NCBI RefSeq assembly: GCF_026239655.1
Contig: NZ_JAPIVO010000003.1
Span: 62,001-126,000, forward strand
Reading direction: 5' to 3'
From: Pedobacter sp. MR2016-24
GTDB lineage: Bacteria > Bacteroidota > Bacteroidia > Sphingobacteriales > Sphingobacteriaceae
Length of the DNA: 64,000 nt
Each line of letters begins with the position of its first letter. Positions within the stretch are counted from its first letter, which is position 1. The position numbers were made by a program, and so were the translations under genes. The notes under the pieces are model-generated. The model did not search any database. It saw only the letters and a program-made list of their open reading frames with translations, and was not told the origin of the DNA. Of this stretch, positions 44,140 through 53,056 are shown piece after piece.

Positions 44140-44946
44140 TTAGCGGAAAGCATTAACAATAGCTACAATTACGATTTCTTCTACAAAGATCAGGAACATG
44201 GCGGCAACAACAGCTGCATTGGCTGCCTTACCCACACCTTCAGTCCCTTTGGAAGAATTATATCCGCAGTAACAACCCACCACACCAATGGTAAAGCCGA
44301 ATACGGTAGATTTAAAGGAAGTACTAAACAGATCCAGGAAACTCAAAGAATCAAATACCTGCGAAAAGAACATCGCAAAACTGGTTTGCTCATTACTGTG
44401 TACGCTTAAGAATGCACCCATCAGGGCCACAAAAGCAGTGTACATCACCAATAAAGGTATCATAAAGGTCGTAGCTAATATTCTGCTGACAACCAAATAT
44501 TTAAAAGGGTTAGTGGCGGATACTTCCATGGCATCAATCTGCTCGGTTACTTTCATGGAGCCCAATTCTGCACCCATATTGGAACCTACCTTACCTGCGG
44601 CAATCAATGCGGTAACCAGAGGTGCCAATGCACGAACAATGGCAATGGAAATCAGGGAAGGTAACCAGGACGTCGCGCCGAAATTAGCCAGTGAAGGTCG
44701 GGATTGATTGGTAAAAACAACTCCTGTAATAAAACCGGTAAGGGAAATGAGGGGCAGCGACTTAAAACCTACTTCATAACACTGGTGGATGATCTCTTTA
44801 AATTCGTATGGTGGTAGAAAAACCTCTTTGAAAAAGCGAAGTACAAATTGATATACATGATAGACGGTGAAAAAAAAGTCATCCAGGGTCCTGGAGATAA
44901 CATGTTTTGCCGGCGGGATATTCTGATTCTCTGTGTTAGGATCCAT
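44140..44946 (-). CDS. MlaE-like ABC transporter permease
   Basis: A 268-residue membrane protein of the MlaE/TTG2B family. The family core is visible: PLISLTGFITGVVFTNQ, then IGSNMGAELGSMKVTEQIDAM with the E-Q-I-D-A motif. Several C-terminal helices end FVEEIVIVAIVNAF. It is first gene of a three-gene operon that would move phospholipid or other lipid between the membranes. No MlaA, MlaB or MlaC homologue is encoded here. Confidence 0.94.
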   Translation of the reverse strand: MDPNTENQNIPPAKHVISRTLDDFFFTVYHVYQFVLRFFKEVFLPPYEFKEIIHQCYEVGFKSLPLISLTGFITGVVFTNQSRPSLANFGATSWLPSLISIAIVRALAPLVTALIAAGKVGSNMGAELGSMKVTEQIDAMEVSATNPFKYLVVSRILATTFMIPLLVMYTAFVALMGAFLSVHSNEQTSFAMFFSQVFDSLSFLDLFSTSFKSTVFGFTIGVVGCYCGYNSSKGTEGVGKAANAAVVAAMFLIFVEEIVIVAIVNAFR

Positions 44947-44965
44947 TCTTTTTTATTGATGCGGC

Positions 44966-44973
44966 CAAATATA
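44966..44973 (-). promoter_or_regulatory. -7 box of the Mla-type operon
   Basis: TATATTTG on the minus strand, 19 bases before the MlaE-like ATG. Confidence 0.6.
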
Positions 44974-45155
44974 ATTTAAATCAGCAATTTTATTTGTTAT
45001 ATTATACCAAAGTAAAAAAAAGCGAAATTGTTTTTTTTATTCGCTGACTAAAACCACATATTGGTCAAATGTACTATTTAAGCGAAATAGAACATGTCCG
45101 CCTGACCTCATTATGACAAAAGTATGATGTGTGCTAAATGTATGCGGACAGTGCA

Positions 45156-45185
45156 TTGTGCCTTCTGTTAAAAATGATAACTTTG
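45156..45185 (+). promoter_or_regulatory. Promoter of the SGNH hydrolase gene
   Basis: TTG (45156-45158), 19 bases, TAACTTTG (45178-45185), 28 bases before the ATG. Confidence 0.75.
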
Positions 45186-45213
45186 AAGATCTATTTACCA
45201 AAATGATCTCCGA

Positions 45214-45882
45214 ATGAAAGCGATATACAAATTGCAATTGATTGCTGCATTATTATTTATCCTGCATGGCAGTTCAGGCGCACAGCAGAAGCCCCCTTTT
45301 TATGACGACGTACAGGCAATTAAAGGATATGACAAAGTTTACAGTCCGCCTCAGCATCCTATTTTATTCATCGGCAGTTCTTCCATCCGTTTATGGGTAG
45401 ATTTTGCGAAGACCTTCAATAAATATGTAGTGCTGAACAGGGGAATAGGTGGAGCCGTGACTAATGATACCGACCGCTACCTGGAGGATCTTGTTTTTCC
45501 TTACCAGCCAAAACAGGTGGTGATCTATGTAGGAGAGAACGATGTGATCAAGGCTAATGGCGGTGCAGAGATCTTTGAAGACTTCAAAAAACTCTATACA
45601 CATCTGAGAACAGGATTGCCAAATACGCCGGTAATTTATATAGCGATCAAAGGCAGTCCTTCCAGAGCAGAACATTTACCAAAAGTAGTAGAGGCCAATG
45701 CCCTGATCAAAACCTATATTGAAACGGCAGACAACATTGTTTTTTTGGATGTATACCGTCCGATGTTAACCAAAAAAGGAAAAATGCGACCAGAGTTATT
45801 TAAAGAAGATATGTTACATATGAATGCGGATGGATATAAAATCTGGAACAAACTGCTAATCCCGCATTTGCTGAAGGATTAA
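45214..45882 (+). CDS. Secreted SGNH/GDSL-family hydrolase
   Basis: A 222-residue esterase-type protein with a signal peptide ending near SSGAQ (about residue 24). Block I reads FIGSSSIRLW, in which the usual GDS is GSS (nucleophile Ser56). Block II is NRGIGG, block III is YVGENDV (GxND-like), and block V is DMLHMNADGY with catalytic Asp/His. Such enzymes remove acyl groups from sugars, lipids or peptidoglycan. The gene is single and divergent from the Mla-type operon. Confidence 0.92.
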   Translation: MKAIYKLQLIAALLFILHGSSGAQQKPPFYDDVQAIKGYDKVYSPPQHPILFIGSSSIRLWVDFAKTFNKYVVLNRGIGGAVTNDTDRYLEDLVFPYQPKQVVIYVGENDVIKANGGAEIFEDFKKLYTHLRTGLPNTPVIYIAIKGSPSRAEHLPKVVEANALIKTYIETADNIVFLDVYRPMLTKKGKMRPELFKEDMLHMNADGYKIWNKLLIPHLLKD

Positions 45883-45920
45883 TTCCCCTGATTAAATTCT
45901 TTGTAATACATATGATAATG

Positions 45921-45955
45921 AAGCCCCGATTGTAGACCGCAACCGGGGCTTTTTC
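45921..45955 (+). terminator. Terminator of the SGNH hydrolase gene
   Basis: AAGCCCCG (45921-45928) and CGGGGCTT (45944-45951), followed by TTTT. Confidence 0.9.
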
Positions 45956-46136
45956 ACATTAATTCGGGCGAAAGAAACCGGAGCTTCGTCGGTTATTTTG
46001 GCTTGCTCATCTATTTCTTTCCAAATAAGAACACAATTGTACCTATTTTGCCGTTTGGTAATCAGGTTTAATTTTCAAAGAATCTGTTAACATCATTAAA
46101 ACGTATTAAAGTAAAAGATCAGCCAGCGGCGTAAAT

Positions 46137-47297
46137 ATGAAAACAACAATACATTTAGGTGTTCTGCTTGCAGGACTAACTCTTGCCTCATGTGGCAATA
46201 ATCAGGATAAAGCTGCACAGGCTGGAGCTGCAGCTCAGGTGAAGGAATACAAAGTGCTCACACTGCAGCCCAGATCTGCCACACTGAACACAGATTATCC
46301 GGCAAGTATCCAGGGGCAACAGAATATAGAGATCAGGCCCCGCGTGCAGGGCTATATCGATAAAATATATGTCGATGAAGGTGCAGTAGTGAAAGCTGGT
46401 CAGCCTTTATTTAAAATCAGTGCGCCGGAATACGAACAGGAAGTAAGAACAGCTGCTGCGAGCATTAAAAGTGCACAGGCAGAAGTAAGTGCTGCAAAAT
46501 TGGCGGTGAACAAAGTAAGACCACTGGTAGAAAAAGACATCGTCAGTAAATACGAACTGGAATCGGCACAGTATACCTATCAGTCTGCACTGGCAAGTTT
46601 GTCTCAGGCCAATGCCAGCCTGGTGAATGCCAAAACTAACCTGGGTTATACTACGGTGAAAAGTCCGGTAAATGGTGTGGTAGGATCTATTCCTTTCCGC
46701 CTGGGAAGTCTGGTGAGCGCAACAACCACAGATCCGATGACCACCGTATCGAGTATAGGTAATGTATTTGCGTATTTTGCAATCAATGAAAAATTACTGC
46801 TGAGCTTCACAAAGGATAGCAGCGGGACTTCATTCGCACAGAAAATAGCGAAACTGCCAAAGGTTTCCCTGTTATTGTCTGACGGCTCGCTGTATGCTGA
46901 GCAGGGCAGAATAGAAACGGTAAATGGTTTAATTAATACCGAAACCGGTTCCGCAAATATCAGGGCAGGTTTCCCTAATCCAAAGGGAATTATCCGAAGT
47001 GGTAGCAGCGCGACAGTAAGGATTCCGAACGACTTAAAGGATGTTTTACTGATCCCTCAAAGCGCAACTTTCGAATTACAGGATAAACGTTTTGCTGTGG
47101 TAGTCGGAAAAGACGGAAAGACAAAAAATGTAACCGTAACAGTCATGCAAAATACAGCGGGAAATTTCTTTGTCGTGGAGAGCGGATTAAAGGCGGGCGA
47201 CCAGGTTGTGCTGGAAGGGGTGGCGACTTTGAAAGATGGTTCGCAGATCAAGGCAGCGCCGCAGGAGGCAGAGAGTGTTTACGCCGATTTAAAATAA
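46137..47297 (+). CDS. RND efflux periplasmic adaptor lipoprotein
   Basis: A 386-residue membrane-fusion protein of the AcrA/MexA type. The lipobox LASCG gives Cys19. IEIRPRVQGYIDKIYVDEGAVVKAGQPLF is the first lipoyl half, followed by a coiled hairpin (about 100-165) and NAKTNLGYTTVKSPVNGVVG, the second half. Beta-barrel and membrane-proximal domains close the chain. It links the inner-membrane pump to the outer-membrane channel encoded downstream. Confidence 0.95.
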   Translation: MKTTIHLGVLLAGLTLASCGNNQDKAAQAGAAAQVKEYKVLTLQPRSATLNTDYPASIQGQQNIEIRPRVQGYIDKIYVDEGAVVKAGQPLFKISAPEYEQEVRTAAASIKSAQAEVSAAKLAVNKVRPLVEKDIVSKYELESAQYTYQSALASLSQANASLVNAKTNLGYTTVKSPVNGVVGSIPFRLGSLVSATTTDPMTTVSSIGNVFAYFAINEKLLLSFTKDSSGTSFAQKIAKLPKVSLLLSDGSLYAEQGRIETVNGLINTETGSANIRAGFPNPKGIIRSGSSATVRIPNDLKDVLLIPQSATFELQDKRFAVVVGKDGKTKNVTVTVMQNTAGNFFVVESGLKAGDQVVLEGVATLKDGSQIKAAPQEAESVYADLK

Positions 47298-47303
47298 GAA
47301 CAG

Positions 47304-50300
47304 ATGTTTAAAATATTTATACAGAGACCAGTACTCTCTACGGTAATCTCGGTGATTATCGTGATTCTTGGGGTACTGGGACTTACTTCATTGCCAATAG
47401 CGCAATATCCTGATATCGCACCACCAACAGTAAACGTATCTGCTTCCTATACAGGAGCAAATGCTGATGTTGTTTTAAAGAGTGTGGTCATCCCGCTGGA
47501 AGAGCAGATCAATGGGGTGGAGAACATGACCTACATGACCTCTACTGCAACCAATGATGGTTCGGCGAGTATCAAAATCTTTTTCAAGGTAGGAACCAAT
47601 CCGGATCTTGCGGCAGTAAATGTGCAGAACAGGGTTTCGCGGGCGACCAGCCTCCTGCCTGCTGAGGTAACTCAGGCTGGGGTAACGGTAACGAAAAGTC
47701 AGAGTAGTAACTTATTGATTTTCTCGCTTTACAGTGATGATAAGGCTTATGACCAGACTTTCCTGCAAAACTACGCGAAAATTAACCTGGTTCCGCAGAT
47801 TCAAAGGGTAACAGGCGTGGGAGACGCTACGGTATTTGGTTCCAAAGATTATTCGATGCGCATCTGGCTAAAACCGGAAATGATGCAGCAGTACAGTTTA
47901 ATACCGAGTGATATCTCCGCAGCTTTAGCGGAACAGAATATTGAAGCAGCTCCGGGCAAATTTGGTGAAAATGGCGACCAGGCATTTCAGTATGTAATCA
48001 AATATAAAGGAAGGCTGACTACGGCTACACAGTTTGAGAACATCATCGTCAAAGCAGTTGGGAATGGTCAGCTGTTACGCTTAAAGGATGTGGCTAAAGT
48101 AGAACTGGGTTCATTAAGTTACTCTTCAACCATCAGTACCAATGGTAAGGAATCCGTGGGTATGGCGGTAAGTCAGACACCAGGTTCCAATGCCAGGGAT
48201 GTGATCAATGATTCGAAAAAAATTATTGAAGAAGCTGCGAAAAGCTTCCCGGTAGGTGTAAAATATACCACGCTGGTAGATGTGAACGAGAACCTGGATG
48301 CTTCTATCGATAAAGTAATCCATACTTTAATAGAGGCCTTTATACTGGTATTTATTGTGGTGTTCATCTTCCTGCAGGATTTCAGGTCAACGCTGGTTCC
48401 GGCTATTGCTGTGCCGGTAGCGATTGTAGGTACTTTCTTTTTCCTGAACCTCTTTGGATTTACGATCAATCTCTTAACGCTGTTTGCATTGGTGCTGGCG
48501 ATTGGTATTGTGGTGGATGATGCGATTGTGGTGGTGGAGGCCGTCCATGCCAAGCTGGATAATGGCTATAAATCTGCTAAAAAGGCAACGATTGATGCAA
48601 TGGATGAAATCTCCGGAGCAATTATTTCCATCACGCTGGTAATGGCGGCTGTATTTATCCCGGTAACTTTCATCACCGGATCTACGGGGGTATTTTACAA
48701 GCAGTTCGGGATTACCCTGGCTGTGGCCATTATCCTTTCTGCGGTTAATGCCTTAACGCTGAGTCCGGCGCTCTGTGCATTGTTATTAAAACCGCATAAG
48801 GACGACCATAAACACCAGAGTTTCCTGCAGCGTTTTTATACTGCATTTAACGTATCATTTGATAAGATCACGAATAAATATAAACGTTCGGTAGAGTTTC
48901 TTTCCATCAAAAAGTGGATCGTACTGGCTTCAATAGCCATAGCAGGTTTCGCGCTGTTTTATATGATGAAAACCACGCCTTCCGCATTTGTACCGGCAGA
49001 AGATCAGGGTTCCATTTTTGCAAACATCAGTTTGCCGCCCTCTGCTTCTATGGAGCGCTCTACGGCGATTGCCAAACAGGTAGACAGCATTGCGCATACC
49101 ATTCCTGAAGTGCAGAATACCTTACGTATCGTGGGACAAAACTTTACTGCAGGTGCAGGTAGTGCCTACAGTATGGTCATCCTGAAATTGAAAACCTGGG
49201 ATGACCGTAAAGGGAGTGTGGATGATGTGATCCAGCAGCTTTTTATCAAAACAGCAGGAATTCGCGAAGCGAGTATTTTCTTCATCTCTCCGCCAACCTT
49301 ACAGGGGTTTGGACAGAGTGGTGGTTTCGAATTCCAGTTGCAGGATAAAGGTGGACATACTACGGATGAGTTTTTTAAAGTAAACACCGCCTTTCTGGCT
49401 AAACTGGCAGAGCGTAAGGAAATCCAGTATGGTACGACTTCATTTAACCCGAACTTTCCTCAGTACATGATGGACATCAACCTGGAGAAATGTAAAGATG
49501 CGGGAGTAACTGTCAACTCCGTATTGAGTACCATGCAGGGTTATTATGGGGGTTTATATGCTTCCAACTTTAACAAGTTTGGTAAACAATACAGGGTCAT
49601 GATCCAGGCAGGTCCGGAATACAGGAAAAATCCGGAAGGATTGAACAAGGTATTCGTGAGAAACAGTGCAGGTGCCATGGCGCCGATTACAGAGTTTGTG
49701 AAAATGACCAGGGTATTTGGCCCGGAATCTATTTCAAGGTTCAACTTATTCAGCTCGATTGCGATTACGGGTGCACCGAACCCGGGTTTCAGTTCCGGTG
49801 ATGCAATTAAAGCGATTCAGGAAGTAGCGGCAACATCACTGCCAGCGGGTTATGGTTATGAATTTTCTGGTCTGACGCGGGAAGAATTAGCTTCGGGCAG
49901 CGAAACGATCTTCATCTTTATCTTGTGTCTGATCTTCGTTTACTTCCTGCTCAGTGCACAGTATGAAAGTTATATTCTGCCATTTGCAGTATTGCTGTCC
50001 TTACCTTTCGGATTGGCAGGAGCCTATTTCTTCTCTATCATCTTTAAACTGAACAGTAATATCTACCTGCAGATCTCACTGATCATGTTAATCGGATTAC
50101 TGGCAAAAAACGGGATTCTGATTGTGGAATTTGCACTGGACAGAAGAAGAAAGGGAATGCCAGTTGTACAGTCGGCCATTGAGGGTGCTGTAGCACGTTT
50201 CAGGCCTATCTTAATGACATCGTTCGCGTTTATCTTCGGTCTCTTACCGCTGATGTTCTCTACCGGTGCAGGTGCCGTGGGTAACAAATCAATTGGTACC

Positions 50301-50519
50301 GGTGCAGTAGGTGGTATGCTGATCGGTACAATACTGGGTGTATTCATTATTCCGGTATTGTTTGTGATCTTCCAGACGCTGCAGGAAAAAATCAGTGGTC
50401 CGGCTAAAGCGAGTTATGATATAGATGATGAGGAAGAGGAAGAAGATGATACTGTGAAAGAAACCAAAAGGATCGAAGGAGCAGAGGAACATAAATTAAT
50501 TGAACCGCCTAAAGCGTAG
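47304..50519 (+). CDS. RND multidrug efflux transporter (AcrB/MexB type)
   Basis: A 1071-residue inner-membrane proton antiporter with the usual twelve helices and two large periplasmic loops. The N-terminus FIQRPVLSTVISVIIVILG is typical. The proton-relay Asp pair is in GIVVDDAIVVVEAV (about residue 405), and NGILIVEFALDRR is in the second half. It ends in an acidic tail, DDEEEEEDD, longer and more charged than usual. It starts 6 bases after the adaptor gene. Confidence 0.96.
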   Translation: MFKIFIQRPVLSTVISVIIVILGVLGLTSLPIAQYPDIAPPTVNVSASYTGANADVVLKSVVIPLEEQINGVENMTYMTSTATNDGSASIKIFFKVGTNPDLAAVNVQNRVSRATSLLPAEVTQAGVTVTKSQSSNLLIFSLYSDDKAYDQTFLQNYAKINLVPQIQRVTGVGDATVFGSKDYSMRIWLKPEMMQQYSLIPSDISAALAEQNIEAAPGKFGENGDQAFQYVIKYKGRLTTATQFENIIVKAVGNGQLLRLKDVAKVELGSLSYSSTISTNGKESVGMAVSQTPGSNARDVINDSKKIIEEAAKSFPVGVKYTTLVDVNENLDASIDKVIHTLIEAFILVFIVVFIFLQDFRSTLVPAIAVPVAIVGTFFFLNLFGFTINLLTLFALVLAIGIVVDDAIVVVEAVHAKLDNGYKSAKKATIDAMDEISGAIISITLVMAAVFIPVTFITGSTGVFYKQFGITLAVAIILSAVNALTLSPALCALLLKPHKDDHKHQSFLQRFYTAFNVSFDKITNKYKRSVEFLSIKKWIVLASIAIAGFALFYMMKTTPSAFVPAEDQGSIFANISLPPSASMERSTAIAKQVDSIAHTIPEVQNTLRIVGQNFTAGAGSAYSMVILKLKTWDDRKGSVDDVIQQLFIKTAGIREASIFFISPPTLQGFGQSGGFEFQLQDKGGHTTDEFFKVNTAFLAKLAERKEIQYGTTSFNPNFPQYMMDINLEKCKDAGVTVNSVLSTMQGYYGGLYASNFNKFGKQYRVMIQAGPEYRKNPEGLNKVFVRNSAGAMAPITEFVKMTRVFGPESISRFNLFSSIAITGAPNPGFSSGDAIKAIQEVAATSLPAGYGYEFSGLTREELASGSETIFIFILCLIFVYFLLSAQYESYILPFAVLLSLPFGLAGAYFFSIIFKLNSNIYLQISLIMLIGLLAKNGILIVEFALDRRRKGMPVVQSAIEGAVARFRPILMTSFAFIFGLLPLMFSTGAGAVGNKSIGTGAVGGMLIGTILGVFIIPVLFVIFQTLQEKISGPAKASYDIDDEEEEEDDTVKETKRIEGAEEHKLIEPPKA

Positions 50520-50547
50520 CTGATTTTTAAATTTAGAACAGAATAAG

Positions 50548-51960
50548 ATGACCCATAAATATAATAAACAGGTTTTTGCACTGCTGACCGTCGCACTTTT
50601 TTTAAGTGCCTGTGGGGTGACAAAAACTTACAGGCGGCCGGAGGAGGTTAAAACTGAGGGACTATACCGTGATCAGGCCTCTGCAGATTCTACGACTATA
50701 GCAGATATGCCATGGCAGAGTTTGTTTGCTGATGCAAAACTAAAAGCATTAATTCAGCGTGGGATAGACCAGAATGTAGATCTGAAGAACGCGATACAGA
50801 ATATTATACAGTCGCAAGCCACCCTGCGTCAGTCAAAACTGGCCTATCTGCCTACACTGGCAGTGGAAGCGAATGTAACCCGCAATAAGCAGTCGGAGGC
50901 AGGTCTTAACTTCCCGGCAGGAATTAATATCAATACGCTGACCAATACCTACAGACTCGCGCTCAATACTACCTGGGAAGCAGATATCTGGGGTAAGCTG
51001 AGCAGTACGAAACGCGCTGCCCTGGCCAGTTACCTGGGGACGGACGCTGCAAAAAGAGCAGTACAAACACAGCTGATTGCAGACATTGCCAACAACTATT
51101 ATAATCTGCTGGCTTTGGACAAGCAGCTGGCCATCACGCAGGAAACCCTCAAAAACAGGATCGAGAGTGTAGAAACCATGAAGGCGCTGAAAGAAGGTGC
51201 TGTGGTTACCGGAGCGGCTGTGGTGCAAAGTGAGGCTAACCGATATGCGGCAGAGGTTTCCATTCCGGACCTCAAACGGGACATTCGTGAAACTGAAAAT
51301 GCATTGAGCATTTTACTGGGAGAAGCACCAGGGGGCATCGACCGCAGTAGCTTAGCGGATCAGGTTGCTCCGGCAACACTGGCCACAGGTGTTCCCGCGC
51401 AACTGTTACAGAACAGGCCTGATGTACAACAGGCAGAGTTTGCCTTCAGGGAATCTTTTGAAAATACGAACCTGGCCAGGACTTATTTTTACCCCAGCCT
51501 CACATTGACGGCAAGTGGTGGTTTCTCCAATCTGGAGCTGAAGGACTTTTTTGATCATTCTATTTTTTATTCCCTGGTGGGTGGTTTAACACAGCCCTTA
51601 TTTAACCAGGGTGTGAACAAAGCGAGGCTCACCACTGCACAATCACAGCAATTACAGGCACTGAATAACTTTCAGCAAAGTTTGCGCGTAGCGGGTCAGG
51701 AAGTGTCCAATGCGATGTATGCATACCAGACAGCTGTAGAAAAACAGGAGTCGAGAGCCAAACAAATTGCGGCTTTGGTTAAGGCGGTGGACTATACGCA
51801 GGAATTACTGCGTTTCAGTTCTGCAACAAATTATACGGACGTACTGACCTCCGAGCAAAGTCTCCTTGCCGCACAATTGAGTAGCGTGAGTGACAAACTC
51901 CAGCAGTTACAGGCGGTGGTCAATCTCTACCGCGCGTTAGGAGGTGGCTGGAAACAGTAA
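50548..51960 (+). CDS. Outer-membrane efflux channel lipoprotein (NodT/OprM type)
   Basis: A 470-residue TolC-family lipoprotein with lipobox LFLSACG (Cys22). Paired OEP repeats are visible (ATLRQSKLAYLPTLAVEANVT; ENTNLARTYFYPSLTLTASGG). DIPNL-type turns and LLQNRPDVQQAE are usual for NodT-class channels. It completes the tripartite pump, 28 bases after the permease. Confidence 0.95.
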   Translation: MTHKYNKQVFALLTVALFLSACGVTKTYRRPEEVKTEGLYRDQASADSTTIADMPWQSLFADAKLKALIQRGIDQNVDLKNAIQNIIQSQATLRQSKLAYLPTLAVEANVTRNKQSEAGLNFPAGININTLTNTYRLALNTTWEADIWGKLSSTKRAALASYLGTDAAKRAVQTQLIADIANNYYNLLALDKQLAITQETLKNRIESVETMKALKEGAVVTGAAVVQSEANRYAAEVSIPDLKRDIRETENALSILLGEAPGGIDRSSLADQVAPATLATGVPAQLLQNRPDVQQAEFAFRESFENTNLARTYFYPSLTLTASGGFSNLELKDFFDHSIFYSLVGGLTQPLFNQGVNKARLTTAQSQQLQALNNFQQSLRVAGQEVSNAMYAYQTAVEKQESRAKQIAALVKAVDYTQELLRFSSATNYTDVLTSEQSLLAAQLSSVSDKLQQLQAVVNLYRALGGGWKQ

Positions 51961-51981
51961 GCTTCTTTATAAGTACTTTTC

Positions 51982-52031
51982 AAACAGCTGATTCCCGGGT
52001 TATTTTAACCAAAGGAATCAGCTGTTTTTTT
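51982..52031 (+). terminator. Terminator of the RND efflux operon
   Basis: AAACAGCTGATTCC (51982-51995) pairs with GGAATCAGCTGTTT (52014-52027), followed by T bases. Confidence 0.9.
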
Positions 52032-52223
52032 TATGTGCCAGAATTTTTCTCAATATTTCCCACCATTACTCAATCTGGTCATCACAATCATTATTCCTTC
52101 TTTTCTCTGTGCTGTAGTGCCTAATTTTAAAGAGTATAACAGTTAATATTTACCGAATAACGGCAAACACAGGGCCTTTTATTGAAGAATTAACCTCAAA
52201 CATTTATATAAATACAGCATTGC

Positions 52224-53018
52224 ATGATACATGACTTCAATAGGAAAAGAATCCGGGAAATAATGATAGGAATAACGGGAATTTGTCTCATTTCATCTTG
52301 TGTAAGTACAAAAAATGTCACCTATTTTCAGGATTTATCGCCCGCAAAACGCTCAGAACTGGAAACTGTGGCGAAATTTACTGAGCCAATTATCCAGCCT
52401 GATGATATTTTGTCGATTACTATTAACACCACAGATCCGCAAAGCACGGCAATAGTTAACCAGCCCAGCACCACGATATTGACCTATGGAACCTTCCGGC
52501 AGGATATCACGGGTTTCATAGTGGATAAAAATGGCGAAATCAAAATTACACAGCTGGGAACAGTAAAAGTAGGCGGACTGACCACATTTGAAGCACGTGA
52601 GCGAATTACGAAGCTGGCGCGTAAAGAGTTAAAGGATCCTGCGGTATCGGTCAGGTTCGCGAATTTCAAAGTATCTGTACTGGGGGAGGTGAACCGGCCG
52701 GGATCATATAATGTATCGAATGAGAAGGTGAATATTCTGGATGTGCTGAGTTTGGCGGGCGACTTAACCATATATGGTAAAAGGGAAAACATCACGGTAA
52801 TCAGGGAGCTGAATAACAAAAAGGAAATTGGCCGGCTGAACCTGAATACAACTGATATTTTTAATAACCCTTTTTACTATTTGAAGCAGAATGATATCGT
52901 GTATGTAGAACCGAATAAAGCTAAGGTCATCTCTGTAAATGCCGGGGCAAGAACAACTGCAGCGGTACTGATATCGGCGATATCAACGATCGTGTTAATA
53001 TTCACGCGGCTGAACTGA
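52224..53018 (+). CDS. Polysaccharide export outer-membrane lipoprotein (Wza-like)
   Basis: A 264-residue protein with lipobox LISSCVS (Cys26). The polysaccharide export domain begins IIQPDDILSITINTTDPQ, and SLBB domains follow (FKVSVLGEVNRPGSYNVS). A hydrophobic C-terminal helix (TAAVLISAISTIVLIF) ends the protein, as in the Bacteroidota members that span the outer membrane. First gene of the exopolysaccharide locus, 38 bases before the Wzc-like gene. Confidence 0.93.
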   Translation: MIHDFNRKRIREIMIGITGICLISSCVSTKNVTYFQDLSPAKRSELETVAKFTEPIIQPDDILSITINTTDPQSTAIVNQPSTTILTYGTFRQDITGFIVDKNGEIKITQLGTVKVGGLTTFEARERITKLARKELKDPAVSVRFANFKVSVLGEVNRPGSYNVSNEKVNILDVLSLAGDLTIYGKRENITVIRELNNKKEIGRLNLNTTDIFNNPFYYLKQNDIVYVEPNKAKVISVNAGARTTAAVLISAISTIVLIFTRLN

Positions 53019-53056
53019 TTCACAGTAGCGCTTTTCATTAAACAACACCTAATAGT

